This document shows, piece by piece, positions 9,037-17,065 of a DNA stretch of 46,065 bases. This stretch comes from JADHUC01 sp964617665 (GTDB taxonomy: Bacteria > Planctomycetota > Planctomycetia > Pirellulales > Pirellulaceae). How positions within the stretch are numbered: the stretch's first letter is position 1; the number at the start of each line of letters is the position of its first letter. The notes under the pieces are model-generated. The model was given only the letters and a program-made list of their open reading frames with translations, ran no database searches and had not been told where the DNA came from. The translations under genes and the position numbers were made by a program. The stretch spans positions 1 through 46,065 of the forward strand of contig CAZUAH010000040.1 in the NCBI GenBank assembly GCA_964617665.1, given 5' to 3'.

Positions 9037-9971
9037 GATTGGCCGCTTTGACTTCATTGTCGTGCGTGATACTGGCCACATGTGCTCTCACGCTGGTTGC
9101 GCCAGCACAGGACCAGCCCGCGGCGGACGACCGCGTTGCGGCCACGGTGAATGGCCGGCCGATCTACGCGCGCGAGGTGGAACGCGAGTTGGCTCGCGTC
9201 GTGGGGAAACGGAAGGTCGAACCGGCGGCTTTGGCTGCATTGCGGGAGAAGACCCGGTCGCAACTGATTGATCGACGACTGATTCTAGCCTATTTGACAG
9301 AGAATGGCGGTGCTGCCAGCGACCAAGATATCGAGTTGGCCATCGGCCGCGTGCGCAAGCAGCTTGCCCAGCAAGATGTCTCTTTTGAAGACTATCTAGA
9401 GGATGCCGGAATGAGCATGAACGAATTCCGGTTCACGCTCCAATGGCAGATTGGCTGGCGGCGATACCTGGAGAAGTTCCTCACCGAGGATAACCTCCAG
9501 CGGTTCTTCGACAAGCATAGCCGAGAGTTCGACGGCACGGAGATGCGAGTTGCTCATATCCTATTCAAGGCAGAGCCACGCGACGATCAGCAGGCGTTGT
9601 CCGATAGCATCGAGCGAGCTGACTTGGTTCACAAGCAAGTCGAATCCGGCGAACTGTCGTTCGCAGACGCGGCGAAGAAGCACTCGGATGCGCCAACCGG
9701 CGCCGACGGTGGCGATATAGGATTCATCGGTCGTCGCCAGCCCATGCCGGAACCGTTTTCCCGCGCAGCATTCGCCTTGGACAAAGGGCAGACTAGCCAA
9801 CCGGTCGTCAGTCCCGTCGGTGTCCATTTGATCCACTGCCTGGACATCAAGCCCGGCACCAAGACGTGGCAGGACGTACGCACCAAGCTCGTGCCGGCGG
9901 TCACCCAGTATCTATTCGAGTGGGTTGCCAGCCAGCAACGCCCCAAAGCAACAGTTGAGATCAATCAGTAG
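9033..9971 (+). CDS. Periplasmic peptidyl-prolyl cis-trans isomerase, parvulin/SurA type
   Basis: 312 residues. Signal peptide at residues 1 to about 26 (ending APAQ), a SurA-like N-terminal helical chaperone region containing VAATVNGRPIYAREVE (residues 35-50), then a PpiC/rotamase domain at about 170-272 with the typical VAHILFKA, GADGGDIGFIG, FSRAAFAL and PVGVHLIHCLD segments. Such proteins help fold exported and outer-membrane proteins. Only one rotamase domain is present. The ATG overlaps the stop of the preceding exported protein gene (ATGA), so the two are likely one transcript. Confidence 0.9.
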   Translation: MRLAALTSLSCVILATCALTLVAPAQDQPAADDRVAATVNGRPIYAREVERELARVVGKRKVEPAALAALREKTRSQLIDRRLILAYLTENGGAASDQDIELAIGRVRKQLAQQDVSFEDYLEDAGMSMNEFRFTLQWQIGWRRYLEKFLTEDNLQRFFDKHSREFDGTEMRVAHILFKAEPRDDQQALSDSIERADLVHKQVESGELSFADAAKKHSDAPTGADGGDIGFIGRRQPMPEPFSRAAFALDKGQTSQPVVSPVGVHLIHCLDIKPGTKTWQDVRTKLVPAVTQYLFEWVASQQRPKATVEINQ

Positions 9972-9972
9972 G

Positions 9973-11079
9973 GTGCGTCGAACAGTTCAGGATGAATCCC
10001 GTTCCTCTGTGGCCCTCCCCGATTCAGCGTGGAAACAGAGATTCCGTCGCCGGCTCCTTTCCTGGTTTCGTCGGCACGCTCGCGATCTGCCGTGGCGCGA
10101 GACTCGTGATCCCTATTGCATCTGGATCAGCGAGATCATGCTGCAACAGACGCAAGTGGTCACGGTGATCGACTACTACTGTCGATTCCTCCAAGCGTTT
10201 CCAACGGTTGCTGACTTGGCCAGCGCGGACGAGGATCAAGTCTTGCGTCTCTGGGAAGGTCTGGGCTACTACCGGCGTGCAAGGCAATTGCACAAAGCGG
10301 CCGGGATCATCGTCGACGAACACGACGGCACGTTTCCAAGGGACATTCAGACAATTCGTTCGTTGCCGGGAATCGGGCGATACACAGCCGGAGCGATCGC
10401 GTCCATTTCTTGGGACGCACGCGAGCCGATTCTCGAAGCCAACACGATGCGCGTTTTCAGTCGGCTATTGGCCTACCGCGATGACCCAACTCGCACCTCG
10501 GGGCAGAAGCTGTTGTGGGAGTTTGCCGAGGATCTCTTGCCACGCAAGAACGCAGGAGCGTTCAATCAAGCGTTGATGGAGTTGGGCAGCGAAATCTGCA
10601 CACCGCATCAGCCTCTTTGCGACCGGTGCCCGATCCGTGGCATGTGCCCAACCAACGAAAACGGGCTGCAGGAGTTGATCCCAGCGCCCAAGAAAAAAAC
10701 CGCCTACGAGGACGTCACGGAAGCGGCCGTAGTTGTACGTCGCCGCGACAAAGTTCTGTTGCGCCGCTGCGGCGATGGCGAGCGTTGGGCCGGCCTGTGG
10801 GATTTCCCAAGATTCGGCGTCGTCGCCAGCGGTAGCGAATCTCTGCATCACGAACTCGAAACCAAGGTCGCGGAATTGACTGGCCTAATCGTGGAGATGC
10901 AGCGGAAGCTCGCTACGATTCGACATGGAGTCACGCGGTTTCGCATCACACTCCATTGTCACGAAGCCCGTTGTGTTCGTGGACGCGTGCGCGGTGAGGA
11001 CATGCGCTGGGTCAAACCAGACCAGTTGCCGGATTACCCCCTCAGCGTCACAGGGCGGAAGATCAGCAAGTTGCTGTAG
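9973..11079 (+). CDS. mutY: A/G-specific adenine DNA glycosylase
   Basis: 368 residues from GTG 9973 (the frame is open back to 9925, inside the preceding gene). It removes adenine opposite 8-oxoguanine. Seen: catalytic Glu in SEIMLQQTQ (E54), helix-hairpin-helix SLPGIGRYTAGAIA (about 130-143), the iron-sulfur cluster ligands C209, C216, C219 and C225 with C-x6-C-x2-C-x5-C spacing, and a C-terminal NUDIX-like 8-oxoG recognition domain from about residue 240 (EAAVVVRRRDKVLLRR). Odd: the position of the catalytic Asp (Asp138 in E. coli MutY, in ILDGN) reads ILEAN here, so it is Glu155. The start is uncertain because no strong ribosome binding site is visible. Confidence 0.92.
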   Translation: MRRTVQDESRSSVALPDSAWKQRFRRRLLSWFRRHARDLPWRETRDPYCIWISEIMLQQTQVVTVIDYYCRFLQAFPTVADLASADEDQVLRLWEGLGYYRRARQLHKAAGIIVDEHDGTFPRDIQTIRSLPGIGRYTAGAIASISWDAREPILEANTMRVFSRLLAYRDDPTRTSGQKLLWEFAEDLLPRKNAGAFNQALMELGSEICTPHQPLCDRCPIRGMCPTNENGLQELIPAPKKKTAYEDVTEAAVVVRRRDKVLLRRCGDGERWAGLWDFPRFGVVASGSESLHHELETKVAELTGLIVEMQRKLATIRHGVTRFRITLHCHEARCVRGRVRGEDMRWVKPDQLPDYPLSVTGRKISKLL

Positions 11080-11082
11080 AGG

Positions 11083-11197
11083 CGGGATACGCGATTGGGC
11101 TATGCCCTTGATCTGTCAGTAGTACGTTCACGCGCTGATTGGCGGCTGCGATAAGCTTCGAGACTTCCTTATCCCGAATCGCGCATCTCGTATCCCG
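11083..11197. repeat. Imperfect inverted repeat between convergent genes
   Basis: CGGGATACG at 11083-11091 is repeated inverted as CGTATCCCG at 11189-11197, and inside these CGCGATTGGG pairs partly with TCCCGAATCGCG. It fills almost the whole gap between the convergent mutY and coiled-coil genes. It may serve as a bidirectional terminator or be a degenerate copy of a dispersed palindromic element. Confidence 0.5.
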
Positions 11198-11203
11198 GCA
11201 CTC

Positions 11204-12247
11204 TCACTTCGCTTCGGCCAGCGCGTGGTCGGGGACGTTGGGATCCTCGAGCGGCGATAGGCTTCTTCGGGTGGGTGACCAGTCGGGCCAGGCTTTGCGT
11301 TTTGGACTGCGGTGGTCCCAGGAATATATCGTGGATCCGCCCGGAACAGTGCCGTTCTCTACGACTTCGATCTCCGGGCTGCCAGAGGCTCGGATGGTGA
11401 TCATGTAAGTCGTGCCTTTCCTGACCTTAATATAGACGGCGTCGCCGTGAATAGCGCGAATCCCCAACTCCTCTGCCCTCGGAGGATCGTTAGCGATACT
11501 CCAGAAGTCATCCCAGATCTTCTTCTCGAACTCGGACATCACGCTGCCTCGCGAGTACGCACCGGGCCGCTGGCCCGGCTCGTCCAGATAGAATCCATCG
11601 GTTGGCTTTTGGAATTCGCCGAAGATGCGGTTGAACGTGCATATCGACGTACCCCGCTCCAAATCGGCTGCTTCAATGTACGTGTCGTCGAATTTGACGA
11701 CCATGCAGTCGAGGTACACCAGATCGCCTTCAAGCTCAAAAGACCTCGGTTTGTCGATCGGATCCCCCAGTTCGTTAAGTTCGACGAACTCGATGTGTGA
11801 AGACGTCTTGCCCGTATCCGGGTTCGTGCTGACATCCCGCACGATGACGCGAGCCAAGCGCCGTTTCACCTTGTGCAGCCGCAGAGCGGTGTCCAAACGG
11901 TCGATCTCGATTTCCTTTTCCTTGATGTCCTCGTTCAGATCGACGATTTCGTCGGCTTGGTCTGTGATGGTTGCATCCTTCTGAACGATCTCGGCGTCTT
12001 TCTTCTTCAGTTGTTCCTTCTGTTCTTTGATCTCGTTCTTGCTGGTCTCCAATTGCTCGCGGTTTTCGGCCAGTTCTTGGTCCTTGGCTACGAGTTGGTT
12101 TTGTGCATCCTCCAGGTCCCTGTCCGCGGCTGTGTAGGTCTGGTAGCCGTACCAACTGGCCGTTCCGATTCCGCCTACCACCACCAAACCTAACAGCGTC
12201 CGGATAACGCTATTGATCGTTTGCAGTTTTTCGAATGTGTCGGCCAT
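11204..12247 (-). CDS. Membrane-anchored coiled-coil protein of unknown function
   Basis: 347 residues. A short cytoplasmic start, one membrane helix at about residues 15-38 (LLGLVVVGGIGTASWYG), a long heptad-rich coiled coil at about 42-125 with many Glu/Lys/Gln, then a mostly beta C-terminal domain from about 130 to 300 and a basic, proline-rich tail. I do not recognise a named family. Layout and neighbourhood (two genes from an ExbB-ExbD operon whose ExbD proteins also have a helix plus coiled coil) hint at an envelope structural role, but this is weak. ATG 12247 is chosen over TTG 12250 because GGAG lies seven bases upstream. Confidence 0.7.
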   Translation of the reverse strand: MADTFEKLQTINSVIRTLLGLVVVGGIGTASWYGYQTYTAADRDLEDAQNQLVAKDQELAENREQLETSKNEIKEQKEQLKKKDAEIVQKDATITDQADEIVDLNEDIKEKEIEIDRLDTALRLHKVKRRLARVIVRDVSTNPDTGKTSSHIEFVELNELGDPIDKPRSFELEGDLVYLDCMVVKFDDTYIEAADLERGTSICTFNRIFGEFQKPTDGFYLDEPGQRPGAYSRGSVMSEFEKKIWDDFWSIANDPPRAEELGIRAIHGDAVYIKVRKGTTYMITIRASGSPEIEVVENGTVPGGSTIYSWDHRSPKRKAWPDWSPTRRSLSPLEDPNVPDHALAEAK

Positions 12248-12296
12248 CAATGAACTCCGCGTAAACGCTGGTCAGAATCGAGGAATCTTTGGTTCT

Positions 12297-12337
12297 CACG
12301 TGATTCGGAAGACCTGGGAACGATTCAGAATCACGTG
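12297..12337. promoter_or_regulatory. Perfect inverted repeat upstream of coiled-coil gene
   Basis: CACGTGATTC at 12297-12306 is matched exactly by GAATCACGTG at 12328-12337, with a 21-base spacer. It lies 50 bases upstream of the minus-strand start at 12247, where an operator could sit. It could equally be a repeat element; no regulator gene is adjacent. Confidence 0.35.
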
Positions 12338-12429
12338 CGGTTGGGGTAAGTGCAAACACACTCTCCCCCATATAAACCTTAGCTCAGAAACTCATCGGCA
12401 GCGTGAAAGGTGGGACGTGAGACGGTGGT

Positions 12430-12462
12430 GCGCATTCTGCCGGGCAGAAGGAATGAATGCGC
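12430..12462 (-). terminator. Nested hairpin downstream of trpC
   Basis: GCGCATTC (12430-12437) pairs with GAATGCGC (12455-12462), and an inner CTGCC/GGCAG pair forms a second stem in the loop. It begins 29 bases after the trpC stop codon. There is no T-run, so it would be a weak or Rho-type terminator, or a repeat. Confidence 0.35.
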
Positions 12463-12490
12463 GGATCATGCGGTCTGTACGGATTGCAGC

Positions 12491-13282
12491 CTACGGTGTT
12501 GCTCGTCCCAGCAGGCGGTCTACCGCCGCACCGATATCGGGATTGGCCATCAGGCTTTCGCCGACCAGGATCGCGTTAACGCCCGCGGATTCGAGCAATT
12601 CGACATCGGCCCGGCTGTGGATGCCGCTTTCGCCTACGAAGACACAGTCTCGGGGAACTTGCTCTCGCATACGAACCGTGTGTTGCAGATCCGTCTGGAA
12701 CGTGCGCAGATCGCGGTTATTCACGCCGACCAATTTAGCCCCAGCCTGCAGGACACGAGGTAGGTTCGCAGGTTCGTAGAATTCGACCAGCGGGACCATT
12801 CCCAGTTCCAATGCACCGTCGTGCAGTTCCCGGAGCCTGTCATCGTCCAGGCATTCGGCGATCAGCAAGATGGCATCGGCGCCCGCGACTCGCGCCTCCA
12901 ACAGCTGGTACGGGTCTAGGATGAAATCCTTGCGGAGTAACGGGATGCCGACCACGGAGCGGATGTCGCGCAGATAGTCCAGGCTGCCTTGGAAATAGGG
13001 GCGATCCGTCAACACGCTGATGCAGGAGGCTCCGTGTTGCTCGTAGACGGTCGCAATCTCGACCGGCTGGAAGTCCTCGCGAATCAAGCCCTTGGACGGG
13101 CTGGCCTTCTTGACTTCTGCAATCAGTTTGATGGGGCCTCCGCCCGAAAGCGCACTGAAGAAATCCCTGGCGGGCGGTGCATCGGCCAACGCCGCGCGCA
13201 ATTCCCGCTCCGGCGTCGCAGTTCTTGCTGCGGCGACTTCTTCGCGCTTGGTGGCAACGATCGTATCCAGAATCGTTGGCAT
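12491..13282 (-). CDS. trpC: Indole-3-glycerol phosphate synthase
   Basis: 263 residues, normal for monofunctional TrpC. It closes the ring of CdRP to indole-3-glycerol phosphate, the fourth step of tryptophan synthesis, in the cytoplasm. The TIM-barrel catalytic set is present: E56 and K58 in AEVKKASPSKG, K118 in LLRKDFI, E168 in PLVEFYEP, N189/N190 in VGVNNRDL, and E219-S220 in FVGESGI. The ATG at 13282 has AAGGAAAACG directly upstream. No other trp gene lies in the window. It is separated from the ExbD gene upstream by about 200 bases filled with repeats, so it is probably its own transcription unit. Confidence 0.96.
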   Translation of the reverse strand: MPTILDTIVATKREEVAAARTATPERELRAALADAPPARDFFSALSGGGPIKLIAEVKKASPSKGLIREDFQPVEIATVYEQHGASCISVLTDRPYFQGSLDYLRDIRSVVGIPLLRKDFILDPYQLLEARVAGADAILLIAECLDDDRLRELHDGALELGMVPLVEFYEPANLPRVLQAGAKLVGVNNRDLRTFQTDLQHTVRMREQVPRDCVFVGESGIHSRADVELLESAGVNAILVGESLMANPDIGAAVDRLLGRATP

Positions 13283-13307
13283 CGTTTTCCTTACGGCTGC
13301 GCGTCCT

Positions 13308-13338
13308 CGTAGGTCCCGCTCGGCAAGCGGGACCTGCG
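13308..13338. repeat. Short palindromic element (AGGTCCCGCT type)
   Basis: AGGTCCCGCT (13311-13320) and AGCGGGACCT (13326-13335) pair perfectly around a 5-base loop, with two further pairs and a wobble extending to 13308/13338. It lies upstream of trpC. The sequence matches a class of short hairpin that I recall as frequent in planctomycete intergenic DNA. Confidence 0.6.
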
Positions 13339-13385
13339 TAGTGGCTTCGCGGTGTCAGTTAGACAGCCCACTCTGCCATCTCAAG

Positions 13386-13448
13386 GTAACCCGAAGCGTA
13401 GGCGAGGGAATACGTTGCCGCAAATCCCTCGCCTACGCTTCGGGTTAC
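13386..13448. repeat. Perfect 24-bp inverted repeat (GTAACCCGAAGCGTAGGCGA type)
   Basis: The arm at 13386-13409 (starting GTAACCCGAAGCGTAGGCGA) is matched over all 24 bases by the inverted arm at 13425-13448, around a 15-base loop. There is no downstream T-run. A partial copy lies at 17866-17886. It matches the 'CCCGAAGCG...GAGGGA' palindromes that I associate with planctomycete genomes. Its perfect pairing suggests recent insertion or selection for structure. Confidence 0.8.
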
Positions 13449-13486
13449 TAGTTTGCGGAGTCTCAGCACAAGGAGACGCAGTTATG

Positions 13487-14644
13487 CTAGTCGAGCACGT
13501 TCCCCGATGGCTTCGGCCTGGGTTTTGGTGGTGTTTTTGGCGGTGGGGGAGGCTTGGGCCGCGGGCCGAACTGGAGGTCTCCTCCGAGAGACGTCACGTA
13601 CTTCCATCCTTTGTTCTGCGGTTGCCAACCGGCCGACAGCCCCTTTTCCGTCACAATGCGGCGTGTGGTCACATAGATGTCGAAACTGTCTGTGCAGACA
13701 TAGAAACGGATATAGTACTTGCTCCTGTCGATCATCCCCAGCGCTCTTTGAAACTTCGATTTCGGTGCCTTTACGACCTTCTCGGTTTCACCGCCGTTCT
13801 CTTTGGGATTAAAACGCAGTCTCGGGTACGAGCCGGAGTTGTATAGTTCCACCTCGAAGTACTCGTTTTTTCGCAGCAGCGGCCATTTGTTGAATTCCTG
13901 GACGAAACGGTCCGTACCCTCACCCGTCACTGGGTTGAACGTCCGGCGCAGTTTCCCCACCACCTGCCCGGCGTAGGCTTGGGCGGCCTTGCGGGTTTGT
14001 TCCAACGCAGGTCCCGTGGGAATCGGATAGACCTTGTTCTCCGAACACAGAAATATCAACTGCTTCGCATCCTTCGGCGCGGGGCGAGGATTCGGCAGCG
14101 TAATCTCCTTCGGCGGATTCACTTGTCGCTCAGGCGTATCGGCCAACACGGCCTCCAGGCGAGCGAGTTCTTTCAGCGTCGTGCTAAGTTCGGTCTGGAG
14201 TTTTTCGCGCTCTTTCTTGTTGTCCTCGATCTGTTTCTTCGCCGCCGTTGCGGCTGCCATGTTGCGCTTTATCTCCGCGAGCTTCGCTTCCTCTTCCTTC
14301 TGTTTCTGCTCCAACTGCGCCAGGAGCTTCTCCTTTTCGGCGACTTTACGACGCAACTCCTCTAACTGCTTCTTCTGTTCCTCGGCGTCCGTCGGCACAT
14401 CCATCGGATCTTCCATCGCAGCCAACAGCGCGTCCCGCTCGTCTTTGATGGATTCCAATTCCTTCGTCTTCTCCTCTAACGCCTGGGGATCGATCTTAGC
14501 CTTTTCGGTGATGCGTTCTACGGCGTCCCCCACGCCCAACTGGGTTACGACCAGCACGAGCACGAGGATCCCCACAACGTTCATCATCGTGTCCAGAAGC
14601 GAGTCCATGCTTCCTTCATCTTCCTCTTTCGGGCGTCGACCCAT
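13487..14644 (-). CDS. ExbD/TolR-like proton-channel subunit with coiled coil (Asp-containing)
   Basis: 385 residues. After a short N-terminus comes the single membrane helix (SLLDTMMNVVGILVLVLVV) in which D18 aligns with the proton-binding Asp of ExbD/TolR/MotB (the FIDVML position). Residues about 45-165 form a long charged coiled coil. From about 190 there is a domain with KQLIFLCSENKVYPI and YYIRFYVCTDSFDIY strands, resembling the periplasmic TolR fold, and the protein ends in a proline/lysine-rich tail (KPPPPPKTPPKP). Together with the two genes upstream it forms an ExbB-ExbD-ExbD operon; the gap to the next ExbD is 22 bases. The role of the complex is unknown; energising an envelope process with the proton gradient is inferred from the family. 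Confidence 0.78.
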   Translation of the reverse strand: MGRRPKEEDEGSMDSLLDTMMNVVGILVLVLVVTQLGVGDAVERITEKAKIDPQALEEKTKELESIKDERDALLAAMEDPMDVPTDAEEQKKQLEELRRKVAEKEKLLAQLEQKQKEEEAKLAEIKRNMAAATAAKKQIEDNKKEREKLQTELSTTLKELARLEAVLADTPERQVNPPKEITLPNPRPAPKDAKQLIFLCSENKVYPIPTGPALEQTRKAAQAYAGQVVGKLRRTFNPVTGEGTDRFVQEFNKWPLLRKNEYFEVELYNSGSYPRLRFNPKENGGETEKVVKAPKSKFQRALGMIDRSKYYIRFYVCTDSFDIYVTTRRIVTEKGLSAGWQPQNKGWKYVTSLGGDLQFGPRPKPPPPPKTPPKPRPKPSGNVLD

Positions 14645-14666
14645 GACAACAACAACCTATGTGAAA

Positions 14667-15479
14667 CTACTTCTTGGTAACGTGAGTCAGATCAAGTCTG
14701 CCCTGACCGATGATTGGCAACTTGCCGTTGCGCACTTCGCTCCAGTTCGCCAGATCGCGTGCTTTGTAATACGTGCCTAGCCCGTTGTCTCGTATCAGGA
14801 AGACCAACGTTCGCTTGGGCGATGCGGCGACGTGGGCCAATACTTTGACGAAGGACTCGTTCCCCTCCAGTCCGCCTATGGCTATATGCTCGGGGTCGTC
14901 GCTCGTATGCAGCACAACCGATTTGGCGGCACATTCGACGAAGACCGGTTCGAAGCCTACCCCGCTGCCCCCGGGAAGCACGGTGACTTCTGATTCCTCG
15001 GGAGGCAGTTTTCGCTCTTTGAGGTCTTTTTCCAGTTGGGCCAGTTGCTCCTTGACGCCTTTGAGCTCGGCCTGCATCTCGCTAATGGCCTGCTTGTGGA
15101 GTTCCCCCTTGACCTCAGGAACCTCGACAACCTCCATGGGCTTCGCGCCGATCTTCTGAAGCTCTTCAATTTTCTTCAGCAGCTCTTCCAGCCGTTTTCG
15201 AGCGACGATCAGATCGCGCTGTGCCTGGTCCATTTCGCTCATCCTGCGACGATCGTCGTCGCCCATTTCCTTCTTCAGCCGTTCGATTTCTTCCAACAAC
15301 TCCTTCAAGTCGCGTTCGATGTTCTCGTATTGCTCCAAGCTGGCGAAGTCCTCGTTGTCCATCTGGGTCAAAGCCATGGTCGCGATCAACAACGTAAGCA
15401 CGCCGATGATGCTGGCCAGGATGCTCAGAAAAGGAAACAGCGAGATGTCGTCGGCTTCCGAGCGCCTCCGCCCTGCCAT
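14667..15479 (-). CDS. ExbD/TolR-like subunit lacking the membrane aspartate
   Basis: 270 residues. The N-terminus shows the ExbD consensus order (DISLFPFLSILASIIGVLTLLI against INVTPFIDVML), but the proton-binding Asp position is S19. A charged coiled coil follows at about 45-140. The C-terminal domain, from about 155, has FEPVFVECAAKSVVLH, KRTLVFLIRDNGLGTYYKA and GKLPIIGQGR segments that fit the TolR-type periplasmic fold. The start is only two bases after the ExbB stop, with GGAGGAAT upstream inside the ExbB gene, so it is translationally coupled. Loss of the Asp implies that this subunit cannot replace its Asp-bearing neighbour; a mixed pair with that protein is likely (inference). Confidence 0.75.
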   Translation of the reverse strand: MAGRRRSEADDISLFPFLSILASIIGVLTLLIATMALTQMDNEDFASLEQYENIERDLKELLEEIERLKKEMGDDDRRRMSEMDQAQRDLIVARKRLEELLKKIEELQKIGAKPMEVVEVPEVKGELHKQAISEMQAELKGVKEQLAQLEKDLKERKLPPEESEVTVLPGGSGVGFEPVFVECAAKSVVLHTSDDPEHIAIGGLEGNESFVKVLAHVAASPKRTLVFLIRDNGLGTYYKARDLANWSEVRNGKLPIIGQGRLDLTHVTKK

Positions 15480-15481
15480 GA

Positions 15482-16891
15482 CTATTCCTCCACCTCGATC
15501 ACGTTGTCGCGACGGCGAGAAAACCAGCGACGTCGTGGTTTGACCTGCCGGATCACAACCTGTTGCTCGCCCAGTCGCTCCAACACGTCGTTCAGGCCTG
15601 ATAGCCCTCGTTCGATTCCGGCAAAGTTGTTCTTGACGGCCTTGCTCGTACCGTCAATGGAACTGGCCATTTGCTTCTGGATATCCTGGGCGCGCTCGCC
15701 CAGTCCCGTCAGCGTCTCCTGAAGCTGGCCCGCGACACGCCCCATCTCGTCCATTTGGGCTTTCCATTCAGTCTGGTGAGCTGCCATCGCCTCGTCGGCG
15801 GCCTTGTGGAATACGGCCGGATCGAATTCTTTTTCCTGCTCCCCTGCTCCCTCGCGCCCGTCGTTCAACCTCTTTAACAGGTTCTCGTTGCAGTACTCGT
15901 CTACCCATGTGACCAGATCCTCTTCGTTCTTCTGCAGTGCCGAGGCAGGTATCTTCACGAACAGACTCAAAATCAACGCCAGCAGCGTCGTGTCGAAAGC
16001 GGTTCCCAATCCTTCAAACACCTTATTCAGCGATTCCTTGACCACCGAAATGTCGCTTGCGTTTTCGAGACTGCCGCCCAAGCTGGCCACGGCGTAGCTC
16101 ACACCGATCACCGTACCGATGAAACCCATGATCGGCATCGCCCAGATAAAGACCTTGACGATCGTATAACTGGATGCAACCGTGTTCGCGTCGATTGCCG
16201 ATTGCGACTCCATCATGGTCACGGTTTCGGCGGCGTTCCTACGAACACGAAAATGCTCCAGCCCGCGAATGGCGCGGTTGATCAGGTAGCTCTCGCCCGG
16301 TTCCCCCGGCAGGCTATGCACGTGAGCATGAAACTTGTCCAGCGAATCGACCGTGATTTCTTTGGATAATTCGGTGGGCAACACATCCAGCAGCATCGAA
16401 TCCCGCTGGCGTTTCAATTTCTTCCACTTCAACACAAGAATCGCCAGGGACCAGAAGAACAACAACAACGTCAAGGCCTGCACCCAACCCCAAAACAAGC
16501 CGGTGAAGCCAAGGTCAGCCTGGACGCATATGAAAATCAGGAACAAGAAGGCCACGGTCGCCACCCCGCCCATCACGCCGCTCCGGATCAGACTGACGTT
16601 ACTGCTGTCAGTCCACTCGCCGGCGGAACTCGCAGCTCTTTCTGGCGGTGGCGTTTGCGCTTGCTGTTTGCCTTTGGCGGGCGGTCTCGCACCTTTGGGT
16701 TTCGGCGCCGTACTAACGTCGATTCCGGGAAATCCCGCACCTTGGCTTTCCGATTCGGAAGGCTCGGTAACGACACTCTGGGGAATACGAACCGAGCCTT
16801 TGCAATAGGGGCAAGCGCATTTCCGGCCGGCCAGTTCCTCGCGGACTTTCAGGGATTTTTCGCAATGTGGGCACTTGAGTTTGAAGTACAT
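15482..16891 (-). CDS. MotA/TolQ/ExbB-family proton channel with N-terminal zinc ribbon
   Basis: 469 residues. Residues 7-30 hold a zinc ribbon (C7-x2-C10 and C27-x2-C30, plus C25). A linker rich in Pro/Lys follows, then membrane helices at about 105-124, 130-155, 244-270 and 296-320. The last two carry the MotA/ExbB signatures MPIMGFIGTVIGV and GLGTAFDTTLLALIL, including the Thr residues lining the ion path. A large cytoplasmic loop (about 160-240) and a C-terminal coiled coil (about 365-440) ending in basic residues complete it. It is first in an operon with two ExbD-like genes. A cytoplasmic zinc ribbon on ExbB is not part of the E. coli proteins and may bind a partner. No TonB, Tol or flagellar gene is nearby. 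Confidence 0.88.
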   Translation of the reverse strand: MYFKLKCPHCEKSLKVREELAGRKCACPYCKGSVRIPQSVVTEPSESESQGAGFPGIDVSTAPKPKGARPPAKGKQQAQTPPPERAASSAGEWTDSSNVSLIRSGVMGGVATVAFLFLIFICVQADLGFTGLFWGWVQALTLLLFFWSLAILVLKWKKLKRQRDSMLLDVLPTELSKEITVDSLDKFHAHVHSLPGEPGESYLINRAIRGLEHFRVRRNAAETVTMMESQSAIDANTVASSYTIVKVFIWAMPIMGFIGTVIGVSYAVASLGGSLENASDISVVKESLNKVFEGLGTAFDTTLLALILSLFVKIPASALQKNEEDLVTWVDEYCNENLLKRLNDGREGAGEQEKEFDPAVFHKAADEAMAAHQTEWKAQMDEMGRVAGQLQETLTGLGERAQDIQKQMASSIDGTSKAVKNNFAGIERGLSGLNDVLERLGEQQVVIRQVKPRRRWFSRRRDNVIEVEE

Positions 16892-17011
16892 GGCACTTTC
16901 GAACGCCTAGAGACGGGTTACACTCTTTCCAAAATCACTATCAAGCCTATCATACTACACCAGTCCCGCGATTCATACTCATTGCCGACATTGAAGCATA
17001 CACTCCGCCCC

Positions 17012-17017
17012 TATAAT
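17012..17017 (+). promoter_or_regulatory. Possible -10 element for the metallo-hydrolase gene
   Basis: A perfect TATAAT lies 48 bases upstream of the ATG at 17066, in the 174-base divergent region shared with the ExbB operon. A TTGAAG at 16991-16996 could act as -35, but the spacing is short (15 bases). Confidence 0.35.
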
Positions 17018-17065
17018 CCGGGGGTCTCGTTCCGAGTGAGAATTGCCGCTGTACAAGGGAATCTA

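Noticed and set aside
13487..16891. ExbB/ExbD genes as a Zorya-type defence module
   Set aside because: The ExbD-like proteins lack the OmpA-type domain of ZorB, and no ZorC/ZorD or ZorE gene is adjacent. The neighbours are trpC and a hydrolase.
16655..17065. Upstream extension of the metallo-hydrolase frame
   Set aside because: It overlaps the divergent ExbB gene, and the ATG at 17066 has a good ribosome binding site and starts the fold.
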